DNA of 64,000 nucleotides from contig CAJINA010000157.1 of NCBI GenBank assembly GCA_905176665.1, positions 62,001 through 126,000 of the forward strand, given 5' to 3'. Shown here one piece after another: positions 1 to 8,748 of this stretch. Positions within the stretch are counted from its first letter, which is position 1. Every line of letters begins with the position of its first letter. The position numbers and the translations under genes are program-made. The notes under the pieces were generated by a model, which saw nothing but the letters and a program-made list of their open reading frames with translations, ran no database searches and was not told the DNA's origin. This DNA comes from Olavius algarvensis Delta 4 endosymbiont. GTDB lineage: Bacteria > Desulfobacterota > Desulfobacteria > Desulfobacterales > CAJINA01.

Positions 1-1
1 A

Positions 2-79
2 TTTCAGGCGCTGGCTGAAGAAAAATTCAAAGAAATTCAGGCGGCTTATGATTATCTGACCAAAAACGGGCGACCCTGA
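2..79 (+). CDS. J-domain (DnaJ/DjlA-like) protein, C-terminal fragment
   Basis: Only the last 25 codons are inside the window; the gene begins upstream. The visible residues FQALAEEKFKEIQAAYDYL followed by a short charged tail match the end of helix III and helix IV of a J domain, where a phenylalanine in KFKEI and the AAYDYL segment are typical. J domains stimulate the ATPase of DnaK/Hsp70. A J domain at the extreme C terminus is the arrangement of DjlA/TerB-type co-chaperones rather than of DnaJ itself, so DjlA-like is the better guess, but too little is visible to decide. Confidence 0.6.
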   Translation, partial: FQALAEEKFKEIQAAYDYLTKNGRP

Positions 80-144
80 TCTTAATTTTTCAAAACGGTT
101 TTTTAAACAGGCCCCTGATTCATGATGCCCCAGGGCTCCGATTA

Positions 145-1140
145 TTAAACAGTAGCAATAAGGATCCCCGATTCAGTGGGGCCTTGGAACGGCAGCCGTT
201 CGATATCGCGGGCACCGGCCTTGTTCAGCATTGCTTCCAGCTGCACCTGGGAATAAGACTGCCCCGACTCGGTTCCCTGCAGCATGTTGAGTGCAAACAG
301 GGCCGGGAAAAGGGGACCATCCATGCTATTATCCAAAATGAATTCGTGGATCATGATCAGTCCGCCGGGCTCCAGTACGGAAACGGTTTTGTAGATGATT
401 TCCTGGCATTCCGCGGGAGATTCCTGGTGCAGGATGTGTGACAACCAGGCCGCATCATACCGGTCCGGTATGTCATCGGTCAGATAACTGCCCGGTTCAA
501 AGGTTATGCGGTCGGCAAGGTTGAATCGCGCCACCGTATCTTCCGCAAAGGGCCGGGTGGTGGGCAGGTCGAATATGGCCGCCGAAAGCTGCGGGTTGGC
601 CAGGCAGAAATGGATGGCGTAGGTGCCGGGTCCGCCGCCTAGATCCAGAAGTTTCGTTTTACCCCCCAAATCGATATCGTTGGCCACGGTCGGGGCAATC
701 CCCATGGCAATGTTGAACATGCCCATGAGGAAGCTCTCCCGCCGATCCTCATCGCCGGATGTAGAATCTTTGGTTACCGGCCGTCCGGTTTTAACAGCCA
801 CGTCCAGTTGTGCCCAGGACTGGACCAGGTAATGGTGATGCATGATCATATAGCCGATGTAACGCTCTGAATCTTTTGATAAAAACGTGCTTGCTGCCGG
901 CGTGTTGGAAAAGTGGTCACCCTCTTTATCGAGTAGTCCCATGGCAACCAGGGCGTTGAGAAGCATGGCCACCGCCCGGGTATCTCCTTTAATTGCCGCC
1001 GCAACTTCACCGGCCGTACGCTGATGCGTGCCCAATACAGTAAAAACCGCAAGCTTTACCCCCGCATGCAGGGTGCAGGTTTTCCAGTAATACCCGGAGA
1101 TTTCAAAAAGATCACCGGGATTCAAAGGAGCTGTATCCAT
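145..1140 (-). CDS. SAM-dependent O-methyltransferase, acetylserotonin/plant-OMT-like family
   Basis: The protein has 331 residues, the usual length for the Methyltransf_2 family. The N-terminal 100 residues form the winged-helix dimerisation domain (ending near LLNALVAMGLLDKEGDHF). The C-terminal Rossmann half carries the SAM-binding glycine motif LLDLGGGPGTYAIHF at about residues 165-179, an acidic ribose contact in AAIFDLP and the later motif LEPGGLIMIHEF. Members methylate hydroxyl groups of small aromatic or polyketide substrates, but the substrate cannot be read from the sequence. It converges on the upstream J-domain gene and stands alone. The small basic protein gene further upstream is on the same strand but 68 bases away. 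Confidence 0.85.
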   Translation of the reverse strand: MDTAPLNPGDLFEISGYYWKTCTLHAGVKLAVFTVLGTHQRTAGEVAAAIKGDTRAVAMLLNALVAMGLLDKEGDHFSNTPAASTFLSKDSERYIGYMIMHHHYLVQSWAQLDVAVKTGRPVTKDSTSGDEDRRESFLMGMFNIAMGIAPTVANDIDLGGKTKLLDLGGGPGTYAIHFCLANPQLSAAIFDLPTTRPFAEDTVARFNLADRITFEPGSYLTDDIPDRYDAAWLSHILHQESPAECQEIIYKTVSVLEPGGLIMIHEFILDNSMDGPLFPALFALNMLQGTESGQSYSQVQLEAMLNKAGARDIERLPFQGPTESGILIATV

Positions 1141-1208
1141 GACTGTTTCCTCCGATTGATTTCCGCTATTTGAGATTGGTTCTATAGCGCGGGCGCATGA
1201 TGACGGGC

Positions 1209-1463
1209 CTACTCGGAATCAACCGATTCATCGCTGTCGGCCTCTTCCGGCTGGGATTCCTCAACTTGCAGGCTGCTCCAAGGGCTGATTTTGATCCAGT
1301 CTCTACGGCGGTCATTCTCTTGGTCGCGGCGTTCACCTTTGGCATTGGTGCGCCGTTCTACTCCGCCTTCAAGAAAGTAGTCGATATTATAGGCTTTGCG
1401 GCGGTCTTGGCCGGACCTGCGATCAAAAAAGGCACGCTTTTTTTTAGGCTTTTTGTTGTCCAT
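1209..1463 (-). CDS. Small basic conserved protein with RRSGQDRR motif
   Basis: This is an 84-residue protein with a lysine-rich start, a central arginine-rich segment (FFDRRSGQDRRKAYNIDYF, then GGVERR and NDRRRDWI) and an acidic tail rich in Glu, Asp and Ser. The pattern 'FDRRSGxDRRxAYxxxYFxxGGxERR' is one I associate with short uncharacterised proteins of Desulfobacterota, but no function is known to me. A GGAGG sequence lies nine bases before the ATG. There is no signal peptide or membrane segment, so it is probably cytoplasmic and possibly nucleic-acid binding because of its charge, which is inference only. Confidence 0.6.
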   Translation of the reverse strand: MDNKKPKKKRAFFDRRSGQDRRKAYNIDYFLEGGVERRTNAKGERRDQENDRRRDWIKISPWSSLQVEESQPEEADSDESVDSE

Positions 1464-1549
1464 TTTCCAGGACCTCCGGCAGGTTCAAAGATTGACCTTG
1501 GCGGTAGAGATATACCCACATAATGAGCAATTGCTGAATTATTGTCAAG

Positions 1550-2836
1550 TTAGAGCGCAAATAAGCTGAGAGTCGGGACATAGGTGACAACGGCCAGCAA
1601 CAGCAGCAGCAGGATCAACCAGGGAATCGAGGCCCGGTAGAGCATGGTGACCGGTTTTTCGAATTTCAGGCTGGCGATAAACAGGTTGATTCCCACCGGG
1701 GGGGTCGAATAACCGATTTCCAGATTGACAAGGAAGATGATGCACAGATGGATGGGATCGATGCCATAGGTCAAGGCAACCGGGACCATGATGGGTACCA
1801 CGATGACAATGGCCGAGAAGATGTCCATCATACAGCCGACCACCAGCAAAAAGAGATTCAAGCCCGCCAGGAACACATAGCGGTTTTGGGTGAGCGAGGT
1901 CAGGAATTCCAGAATCTTTTCCGGGATCTGTTCATCGACCAGGTACCCTGTAAGGCCGAGAGCGGCGCCGAGGATGATGATGGCCCCGGACAACATGGTG
2001 CTTTCGATGACGACTTTGGGCAATTGGCGGAAAAACGATACCTCCTTGAGGATAAAACATTCCACGATCAATACGTACAGAAGCACCAGGGCGGAGACTT
2101 CCGCGATGGTCACAAATCCGCCGTATACCCCGCCGAGAATGATGATTAAAATCGGCCAGTCCCACAGGCCTTCCCGGAAAGCCTGCTTCACCCGGGGGAA
2201 GGAAACCGGTGCGCGCGGGTTGGCAATCCCCTGGGGTTTCCGCCACTCGTGCCAGACGATGTACAGCGCCAGGACCAGGATGATGAACAGGCCGGGGACC
2301 AGCGCAGCCTTGAAAATCAGGCCGATGTCGACCTGGGCCACCACACCGTAGAGGATGATGGGCAGGCTGGGGGGAAAGAGCAGGCCGCGGCTGCCCGAAG
2401 TGGTCAGCAGGCCGAGAGAAAGTTTTTCACCGTAGCCTTTTTCAAGCAAAATCGGATACAAAATGCCGCCCAGGGCCACGATGGTCACCCCGCTGGCACC
2501 GGTCAGGGCCGTAAAAAGGGCACACGAACACAGGGCCGAGATCGCCAGCCCCCCGGGCAGCCAGCCGGCAATGGCCTGGATGAAATTCATGATGCGGCGC
2601 GGCGCGTTGGTTTCGGTCAACAGGCACCCGGTAAAGGTAAATAGCGGCAGGGCCACCAGGACCGGCATGGACGCCAGCCGGTTTATCTCGATGATGACGG
2701 TCTGCAGCGCCATAAAATCGAGGTCGATGGCATACAGGCAGACCATCGAGATCCCGATAATCACCGTGAACAGGGGGGCTTCCAGGAGGGCGAAAAATAG
2801 CACGCCGCCGAGGGCCAGGGGAGGGTAGCTGTTCAT
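1550..2836 (-). CDS. dctM: TRAP transporter large permease DctM
   Basis: The 428-residue protein is almost entirely hydrophobic, with about 12 predicted membrane spans, the usual size for DctM/SiaM. It forms the transport channel of a tripartite ATP-independent periplasmic transporter, which uses the sodium or proton gradient to import a solute delivered by DctP. Family features include the early VALPLFTFTGCLL segment, the GASGVTIVALGGILYP segment after the first repeat, and the late YSTPPVGINLFIAS segment. It is the last gene of the tatT-dctP-dctQ-dctM operon and overlaps dctQ by four bases (ATGA), so translation is likely coupled. Confidence 0.93.
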   Translation of the reverse strand: MNSYPPLALGGVLFFALLEAPLFTVIIGISMVCLYAIDLDFMALQTVIIEINRLASMPVLVALPLFTFTGCLLTETNAPRRIMNFIQAIAGWLPGGLAISALCSCALFTALTGASGVTIVALGGILYPILLEKGYGEKLSLGLLTTSGSRGLLFPPSLPIILYGVVAQVDIGLIFKAALVPGLFIILVLALYIVWHEWRKPQGIANPRAPVSFPRVKQAFREGLWDWPILIIILGGVYGGFVTIAEVSALVLLYVLIVECFILKEVSFFRQLPKVVIESTMLSGAIIILGAALGLTGYLVDEQIPEKILEFLTSLTQNRYVFLAGLNLFLLVVGCMMDIFSAIVIVVPIMVPVALTYGIDPIHLCIIFLVNLEIGYSTPPVGINLFIASLKFEKPVTMLYRASIPWLILLLLLLAVVTYVPTLSLFAL

Positions 2837-3345
2837 GGTGCCGGATCCCCGGCGGCGGGTTCCGATCCAGGGTGAAGCGCCTCGGCCTCGCTTGGTATGA
2901 CCGCCAGGACCTGTGTAAAGAACCTGAAAAAGGCGATGGTGAAAAATGCCGGGAACACGACGGCCAGCCAGCCCCGGGCACCGAAGATAGCCACTTCATT
3001 GGTCACGAATTCCAGGGCGCCGTACCCCAAAACCGCCATGATCGCCATGCCGAAAAGGCCGCAGACCCGACCGGCCAGAATCGCCAGGTGGGGAGGACAA
3101 AACCGCAGCACCAGTTCAATCCGGATGTGGCGGTTTGCCCGCAGGGCCAGGGTGGATCCAATCAGGGCCAGCCAAAGGACCAGCGCAGGCCCGATTTCAA
3201 GCAGGTATTGAAAGGACACCTGGAACAGGTTCCGGGCCACGATATTGACGGCAATGGATGCCACCAGGGCGAAGAACAGGGTTACGGCAAGGGCTTTTTC
3301 GGCCATGGCCAGCCCGTGGTCGATTTTGCGCAGGAAGCGTATCAT
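2833..3345 (-). CDS. dctQ: TRAP transporter small permease DctQ
   Basis: This 170-residue membrane protein has four predicted helices, as expected for DctQ, the small subunit that pairs with DctM. Typical features are the N-terminal helix after 'EKALAVTLFFALVASIAVNIVARN', with the conserved NIVARNLF, and the WLALIGSTLALRANRHIRIE segment, where xxRxxxHIxIE is a family signature. It overlaps dctP by four bases upstream and dctM by four bases downstream, so the three genes are a tight transport operon. Confidence 0.92.
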   Translation of the reverse strand: MIRFLRKIDHGLAMAEKALAVTLFFALVASIAVNIVARNLFQVSFQYLLEIGPALVLWLALIGSTLALRANRHIRIELVLRFCPPHLAILAGRVCGLFGMAIMAVLGYGALEFVTNEVAIFGARGWLAVVFPAFFTIAFFRFFTQVLAVIPSEAEALHPGSEPAAGDPAP

Positions 3346-4358
3346 GGGTTCTTTGCCCGGAAATCCTTCAAGATAGCGTTGATCTGATCGAACAGCGCCT
3401 GAGAATAGAGGGACGGGATGTTCTTGGCGTAGGTTTTCCGTGCGTTTTCCTGGAGGAGCGCAATCTGGTCTTCGGTGGGGGTATCCACCTGAATACCTGC
3501 ATTGGTCAACTCGACCAGGGCCGCCTTGTTTTCCTGACGGGTGAGGTCCACCAGTTTGGCGCAGTATTTCAAGGAAATGTCTCTAAGTAGTGCTTGATTT
3601 TCTTCGGAAAGCCGCTGAAACTTACGCTTGCTGATCAGCAGGGCGCCTGTGGAATTGACCATGGGGTAGTCCAGGATATGCTCAACCCGGGTCGTCCACT
3701 GGAAAGCCACTGCGGCCAGTGGCGGAGAATAAAAACTGTCGATCATGCCGGTTTCCAAGCCGGTATTGACATCGGCCAGATGGAGCGGGTAGGTGCGGAT
3801 CCCAAAGGTTTTCAGAAAGGTTTCGGCGACCGGATCGCCCTTCCAGGCCCACATTTTAACTGATTTTAGGGCTTGCGGCCCCTTCAGGGACTTTTTGGAA
3901 TAAAAGTAAACGAAGCCGGCTTCGGCGAACCCGAGCAAAACATACCCTTTCTTTTCGAACGCCGCGGCAAACTGATCGAAAAGCTTGGCTTTGACGTGAT
4001 CGATCTCAGCATAGTTTTTGAAGAGCAGGGGGGCTTCCAGAATCCTGATCTGCGGCAGGATGATTCCCATACCGACCCCCGAAAACCCGGAAGCGTGAAT
4101 CCGGTTGGCCCGCATCTGGCGCAGGACATCGGATTCGTCACCCTTGACACCGCCCGGGTATATTTTGAGCTTCACTTCTTTCTTGGTTTTCTTTTTTAAT
4201 TCGGCCGCCATTTCCCGAATCGTGTTGGTCCAGGTGCTGCCGTCCGGCGTTACCAGGGCAACCTTGATCGTGGTTGCCCGGGCCAGGGCGGTGGTTGACC
4301 AGGCCATGGTCAGGGTGATGATTACCAGAATTAAACTAAATCTTTTCAGGTTTTTCAT
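3342..4358 (-). CDS. dctP: TRAP transporter periplasmic solute-binding protein DctP
   Basis: The protein has 338 residues and begins with a clear signal peptide (MKNLKRFSLILVIITLTMAW, cleavage near ALA-RA). The mature part starts IKVALVTPDGSTW, typical of DctP proteins, and holds the KMWAWKGDPVAETF and YSPPLAAVAFQW segments that line the ligand site in this family. The subgroup paired with TatT proteins is known from Treponema pallidum (TatP); carboxylate or hydrophobic ligands have been proposed there, so the ligand is unknown here. It lies between tatT and dctQ in one operon. Confidence 0.92.
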   Translation of the reverse strand: MKNLKRFSLILVIITLTMAWSTTALARATTIKVALVTPDGSTWTNTIREMAAELKKKTKKEVKLKIYPGGVKGDESDVLRQMRANRIHASGFSGVGMGIILPQIRILEAPLLFKNYAEIDHVKAKLFDQFAAAFEKKGYVLLGFAEAGFVYFYSKKSLKGPQALKSVKMWAWKGDPVAETFLKTFGIRTYPLHLADVNTGLETGMIDSFYSPPLAAVAFQWTTRVEHILDYPMVNSTGALLISKRKFQRLSEENQALLRDISLKYCAKLVDLTRQENKAALVELTNAGIQVDTPTEDQIALLQENARKTYAKNIPSLYSQALFDQINAILKDFRAKNP

Positions 4359-4393
4359 TGCGCTTCCTTGATCTGCAGACTCTGAGATAGTTT

Positions 4394-5341
4394 CTAATCA
4401 AAAAATTCGTCTACTGCTTCCAGATAAGCAGTTGCCCGGGCAGCCGCGACGGTGTTCAGCATACGCAGTTCGGGTACCTTGTCTTTGGATGCCACCACCT
4501 GTTCCAGGGTTTCAAGAAAAGCCTCCCGTTCGCCCGCCTGGTATAAGCAAAACCGGGCGTAGTAAAGGTCAGCCAGGAACAATTTGTGGCCGGTAATGGC
4601 TCGGGCAGCCTGGTAGTGTTTTTTCGCCTTGTCCTGGTTGCCGCCCATCATGGGTGAGCGGCTGCCGTGCCAGACCATGAAAAACAGATGGGCCCCGCCA
4701 TGATAGTATGTCGGGTCCAGTTCAATGACCCGCTGCATGGCCTTTACCGCCAGGTGCGCCTGGGCCAGCGCCCGGACGGAGTTTTTATTGAGGTTGACAT
4801 GCGCACCCAGGTTGAACCCATACCAGAACAGGGCCGGTACGTCCGCCGCTTGAAGGCCCGTGATGCTCTGCGCGGCCAAATCTTTATCCTTCAGTCTGTC
4901 GCTGATACCTGGATATTTGAGCTCCAGGGCTCTCAGTGCGTAGGCGGCGCCTTTCTGATAATAACGGTCCGCCCTTGCCCGCAGAACAGTTGGATCCAGC
5001 CCGGTCTCTTCTTCATCTTCCGCCAGGCCCGCCACTTCCATTTCGGTTTCCGGGAAAGCAAATGCATAACTTCCGTAGAGCCGGGCCAGCAGGACGTGCA
5101 TGTTGTAATTGTCCGGTTGATTCACCAGCAGGGCTTCGAGCAGCTTGATATTGCCTGGAAATGCGGTTTTGAGCATCGCCATGTCGTCATCGGCTTCAAA
5201 TGCGGCCATACCGGTATCCACCATGGCTGCAATCTGACCCACGGCCACATGTTTGGCCGAACAGCCGCTGACCATGCAAATTAGGCTCACAAACAGGAAA
5301 CCGGTTGCTATACTTTTCAGTTGTCCGCGGATGCCTGACAT
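4394..5341 (-). CDS. tatT: TRAP-associated TatT lipoprotein
   Basis: I place the start at the second methionine (MSGIRGQLKSI), giving 315 residues, because a GGGGAAAC ribosome site precedes it and the longer reading would begin inside a dispersed repeat. The N terminus is a lipoprotein signal peptide with the lipobox ICMVSGC. The rest is helical with TPR-like pairs, for example AVKAMQRVIELDPTYYHGGAH, and matches the TatT (T component) family, which forms periplasmic trimers that bind DctP-type proteins. As first gene of the TRAP operon it probably stages ligand transfer to DctP. Its TAG stop is followed by a sequence resembling the end of repeat family A. Confidence 0.85.
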   Translation of the reverse strand: MSGIRGQLKSIATGFLFVSLICMVSGCSAKHVAVGQIAAMVDTGMAAFEADDDMAMLKTAFPGNIKLLEALLVNQPDNYNMHVLLARLYGSYAFAFPETEMEVAGLAEDEEETGLDPTVLRARADRYYQKGAAYALRALELKYPGISDRLKDKDLAAQSITGLQAADVPALFWYGFNLGAHVNLNKNSVRALAQAHLAVKAMQRVIELDPTYYHGGAHLFFMVWHGSRSPMMGGNQDKAKKHYQAARAITGHKLFLADLYYARFCLYQAGEREAFLETLEQVVASKDKVPELRMLNTVAAARATAYLEAVDEFFD

Positions 5342-5363
5342 GAATGTTTCCCCATTTGCTATT

Positions 5364-5585
5364 AGAGGCAATCTAAAAAAGGTCTTTTGGTTCAATCTCG
5401 GCGTTGGGCGTTTGGTTCAAATCCTCGTAATACTTTTGAGTATTTACCACGATAGGCAATGGCTGCGCCGGCACCTCCGATGCGACCTGCGATCGAGGAA
5501 TACAACAGCGGGAAGTCCCGCAAAGCGGGGGAACCTCACGGTAGCCTTGACCTTGAACCAAGATCCTATTTTTGAGATAGCCTCT
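5364..5585. repeat. Family A dispersed inverted-repeat element, copy A1
   Basis: This 222 bp element has imperfect terminal inverted repeats: AGAGGCAATCTAAAAAAG on the left and, read on the other strand, AGAGGCTATCTCAAAAA on the right. Its core carries the shared words CAATCTCGGCGTTGGG, TCCTCGTAATAC and CCTTGACCTTGAACC, seen again in copies at 29.3 kb and 56.9 kb. It sits 23 bases upstream of tatT and so occupies that gene's promoter region. It encodes no protein. The rest of the gap to 5766 (about 180 bp, AT-rich) shows no gene. Confidence 0.75.
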
Positions 5586-5766
5586 GGTGTTATTTATATA
5601 ACAAGATCAAAGACTAACAAAAAGCCGGCATGTTGATCAACTCATATTTTAATACCCCGGCCAGATAGAATCAAAATCGGGGCAAAGTTTGACTACTCAA
5701 CGTTCGTGTGAAATATTTAAAAGAGTCAAAAGGGGGCCATAGCAAACCGGTATTGGGAGGCGCATC

Positions 5767-7467
5767 ATGAATAAATGGTTGGGATTGAAAGGCTTGGCGG
5801 TTGGACTGGGGGTTATCGTTCTGGTAGCGATCATTGCGCTGTTGATGATTGACGGCATTATTGAAAAGAATGTTGAGAAGTACGGTACGCAAGCAGTTGG
5901 TGCCCGGGTCGACCTGGCCGGGGCGGACCTCTCCCTGTTCCCCCTGGGGGTAACCCTGACCGGCCTGGAAGTGACCAACCCGGACAGTCCCATGGAAAAC
6001 GCGGTGAAGGCCGCTACCATCAAGTTTACACTGGATGCGATGCCGCTTCTGGAGAAAAAGGTCATCATCGATGACATGACCATGGACCGGGTGCAATTCA
6101 ACACGCCGCGCCAAGCGTCCGGGGCCGTGCCGGGCCTGACCCCAACCGCGGAAGATAAAGCCAAGGAGAAAGCGGCCAGCCGCTGCGGCGCTGTTGCCAT
6201 GCCGGCTCTGGGGCTGTCGGATGTGAGCAGTATCCTGAGCAGTGAAAAACTGGAATCCCTGGACGCGGTAAAAGCGGTCAAGGCGGATATCGCCACGCAG
6301 CAAACTGCCTGGAAGAAGAAGCTGGGCGGGTTGCCGGACCAGGAAAAGCTGGAATCCTACAAGGCCCGCTTTGAAAAATTGACCGGCGGCGGTGGCCAGT
6401 TGGGCGGTTTCCTGACCGCGGCCGGCGATATTCAGAATATCCAAAAGGACATCCAACGCGATCTGGACGCTTTAAAGAACGCCCAAAACAACCTGAACAG
6501 TGAGATTGCCGTCCTGAATCGCAAAATCGACAGGCTCGCCGCCAATCCCATGGCAGACGTAAATAGACTGGCCGACAAGTATGCCCTGTCACCCCAGAGT
6601 CTGAGTAATATGAGCCGGGTGCTGATGGGCGACCAGATGTGCCAATGGGTGCAAAAAGCGCTGGGGTGGTACGACCGTTTTAAAAAACCGGGCACCGGCA
6701 AACAGACTCCCGAAGCAAAAAGCGAGGCAGCTGGCGATATACCGTTTGTCCTGGTCCGCAAGGCCGAAGCCAGCGTAGTATTGAAATCCGGAACGATTAA
6801 AGGTGTTTTCAAGGATATCACCACCATGCCGCAACAGCTGGGTAAACCCACCACCTTTGAACTGGCCGGGCAGAAACTGGATGGGCTCGACTTGATCAAG
6901 GTTCTGGGCAGCCTGGACCATTCGAATCCCGCCCAGTCCATCAATACGCTAAAGGGCATCGTGCAGGGCTACCTGCTCGAAAACTTCAAGCTCCCGGCGG
7001 ACACCGGTGTACCGATTGTGATTAAAAAGGCCATAGCCGACCTGGAAATTGATTCAAGCCTGAGGGGTGAAGACCTGGCGGCCCTTATCACCGCCGCCCT
7101 GAAGCAGACCAGCCTGTCCGTGGATACCTCCGCTCAGGCCAGCCCGTTGGTCAAAGCCTTGGGCGGCGCCCTTGAAGATCTGTCCACGTTAACCGCCAAT
7201 GCCGATGTGAACGGGACTTTGGAAAACTATATTGTGACGGTTAAGTCCGATGTTGACAGAATTCTCAAATCCGCCATGGGAAAAGTGGTTCACCAGCAAA
7301 CCGCAGCTTTGAAAAAGCAATTGAAGACCCAGATATCAGCCCAGCTGCAGGGACCGGCCGGTGAGGCCAAAGGGGCCCTGGGGGGATTCGGCGATATCCA
7401 GGGAGAGTTGGAGAAGCGCTTGAACATCGGCGGCAATGTGCTGGGTGATCTAAAACTGCCCTTATAG
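5767..7467 (+). CDS. TIGR03545-like envelope protein (AsmA-like N terminus)
   Basis: The 566-residue protein starts with one membrane helix (about residues 10-28) and then an AsmA/DUF748-like segment (AVGARVDLAGADLSL, PLGVTLTGLEVTNPDSPMEN, KVIIDDMTMDRVQFNTP). This run matches my memory of the uncharacterised TIGR03545 family of outer-membrane-bearing bacteria, whose usual partner (TIGR03546) is absent here. The middle (about 190-260) is a likely coiled coil (KDIQRDLDALKNAQNNLNSE). The C-terminal third contains another beta-rich repeat-like stretch. It is probably anchored in the inner membrane with the bulk in the periplasm. A GGGAGG ribosome site precedes the ATG. The role is unknown; envelope maintenance or lipid transport is inferred from AsmA-like proteins. 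Confidence 0.65.
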   Translation: MNKWLGLKGLAVGLGVIVLVAIIALLMIDGIIEKNVEKYGTQAVGARVDLAGADLSLFPLGVTLTGLEVTNPDSPMENAVKAATIKFTLDAMPLLEKKVIIDDMTMDRVQFNTPRQASGAVPGLTPTAEDKAKEKAASRCGAVAMPALGLSDVSSILSSEKLESLDAVKAVKADIATQQTAWKKKLGGLPDQEKLESYKARFEKLTGGGGQLGGFLTAAGDIQNIQKDIQRDLDALKNAQNNLNSEIAVLNRKIDRLAANPMADVNRLADKYALSPQSLSNMSRVLMGDQMCQWVQKALGWYDRFKKPGTGKQTPEAKSEAAGDIPFVLVRKAEASVVLKSGTIKGVFKDITTMPQQLGKPTTFELAGQKLDGLDLIKVLGSLDHSNPAQSINTLKGIVQGYLLENFKLPADTGVPIVIKKAIADLEIDSSLRGEDLAALITAALKQTSLSVDTSAQASPLVKALGGALEDLSTLTANADVNGTLENYIVTVKSDVDRILKSAMGKVVHQQTAALKKQLKTQISAQLQGPAGEAKGALGGFGDIQGELEKRLNIGGNVLGDLKLPL

Positions 7468-7609
7468 TTTTAGTCTAAACCCTTCACCACCTCTGGTGGA
7501 GAACCCGGAGAGGTTTCACCGATCCGAAGAGAAAGCTGAGATTTTGAGTTTTGCGGCGACCAAATCTGTGAAGCATCAATTTTATACGCTATGATAGCCA
7601 CCTGACTTA

Positions 7610-7840
7610 CCGGGTTTTCGGTTTTAACCGGCAAAGCCGGAACAAAATGTGGTTTCCCGACTTTGCTGGACTGTCTATTTGATTTTTTTCTTTTAAGGAG
7701 GACGTTCCTGCGCCTCTGCGCGATGCATGGGATCTTTTCACATTAAACCCCAAAAACCTTTCCTCGCGCAGAGGCGCAGAGGCGCAAAGAAAGACAAAAC
7801 CACGAGTGGGGCGCACTGTCGTGCGCAGTTCGTGCGCAAA
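7610..7840. repeat. Family B repeat, rearranged copy B1
   Basis: Two half-copies of the family B repeat lie in swapped order. The first (about 7610-7730) has the right-end pattern: AACCGGCAAAGCCGG, then CTGCGCCTCTGCGCGATGCATGG. The second (about 7757-7840) has the left-end pattern: CCTCGCGCAGAGGCGCAGAG, then GCGCACTGTCGTGCGC. In the intact copies at 27.4, 52.2, 53.7 and 54.9 kb the left end precedes the right end. The 469 bp gap between the flanking genes holds only this repeat and the hairpin next to the DJ-1 gene. Confidence 0.65.
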
Positions 7841-7898
7841 GCATACTTCGCCAAGGTAGCCTTTGGCCAAGCCAACGAATGTGCAGTCTCCAGACAGA

Positions 7899-7923
7899 CA
7901 AAGCCCCAATTGAGGGGGCTTTG
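7899..7923 (+). promoter_or_regulatory. 9-bp stem-loop just upstream of the DJ-1 gene
   Basis: CAAAGCCCC pairs perfectly with GGGGCTTTG across a seven-base loop, 13 bases before the ATG and just ahead of the AGGAG ribosome site. It has no long T-run after it, so it is not a standard terminator for the + strand. It may be a 5' untranslated hairpin or the end of the neighbouring repeat. Confidence 0.4.
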
Positions 7924-7936
7924 GGTAGGAGAAACG

Positions 7937-8488
7937 ATGACTAAAAAAGTGTTGGTGCCTATTGCCGAGGGTACCGAAGAAATAGAGGCGGTTTGCATTA
8001 TCGATGTGTTACGCCGGGCCGGGGCCGATGTTGTGGTGGCTTCCGTTGGAGAAAAAACGGTCACCTGCTCCCGCGGAGTCAAGATCGTGGCGGATAAGCT
8101 GTTGGCGGACTGCAAGGCTGAATCGTTCGATATGATTGCTTTGCCCGGTGGTATCCCTGGAGCCGAGAACCTCCGGGATTCTAATGATCTAACTGAACTT
8201 TTAATACAGCAAGCCGGTGCAGGTGGCTTTTTCGGGGCCATTTGCGCATCCCCGGCGGTTGTACTCCAGCCCCATGGCTTGCTTGAGAACCGCCAGGCCA
8301 CCAGTCATCCCGGTTTTGCCGATCAGCTCGCACCCAACGCATCCATCGAAAGCCGGGTTGTGGTCGATGGGAACTGTATTACGAGCAGGGGACCCGGAAC
8401 TGCCATAGAGTTTGCATTGAAGCTGGTTGAGATTCTATATGGAACAGAAAACGCAAAGGCGGTTGGCGAACCGATGGTTTTGCCCTAG
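7937..8488 (+). CDS. DJ-1/PfpI family protein (YajL-like)
   Basis: Starting at MTKKVLVPIAEGTEEIEA, the protein has 183 residues, the normal length for the DJ-1 family, and TAGGAG precedes this ATG; longer readings run back into repeat sequence. The family's reactive cysteine is C103 in GAICASP at the nucleophile elbow, and the conserved glutamate is E15 in EGTEEIEA. The segment ITSRGPGTAIEFAL near the C terminus is also diagnostic. Members act as glyoxalases, deglycases or oxidation-sensing chaperones in the cytoplasm; which applies here cannot be told. It appears monocistronic. Confidence 0.88.
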   Translation: MTKKVLVPIAEGTEEIEAVCIIDVLRRAGADVVVASVGEKTVTCSRGVKIVADKLLADCKAESFDMIALPGGIPGAENLRDSNDLTELLIQQAGAGGFFGAICASPAVVLQPHGLLENRQATSHPGFADQLAPNASIESRVVVDGNCITSRGPGTAIEFALKLVEILYGTENAKAVGEPMVLP

Positions 8489-8540
8489 TGTTCGCTGCGT
8501 TGGTCCGCTTTATCATTTATAAGTTGCCTGAACCAGCCAG

Positions 8541-8677
8541 CACCCCCACCCGACCGCCCCCGTCAAGGGGGAGGAGGAAGATCGCCACTTCGCCACACCA
8601 TAAATTCAACAAGTGATTTTATTGATTTGTTCCGACTACATCCTCCCCGCCCTTGACGGGAGGGGCCGGGGGAGGGT
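8541..8677. repeat. GC-rich intergenic inverted repeat
   Basis: Two GC-rich arms of about 37-40 bases face each other across 60 AT-rich bases. The left arm includes CCCCCGTCAAGGGGGAGGAGG and the right arm includes CCTCCCCGCCCTTGACGGG; each is roughly the reverse complement of the other. The transcript from either strand could fold into one long hairpin. It fills the gap between the 3' ends of the converging DJ-1 and HD-domain genes, where a bidirectional terminator or structured 3' end would fit. No gene lies in this gap. Confidence 0.55.
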
Positions 8678-8748
8678 AAAGGCCGCAGCCAACGCACACA
8701 CGTTCGACTTCAGGATCGTCGAAGGTGATTTTTCATTTAAAATGGGAA

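Noticed and set aside
5671-6456. A 261-codon minus-strand frame opposite the TIGR03545-like gene
   Set aside because: It is the shadow of a coding strand with a good ribosome site and recognisable family blocks; its own translation is Gln/Gly/Arg-rich without any domain.
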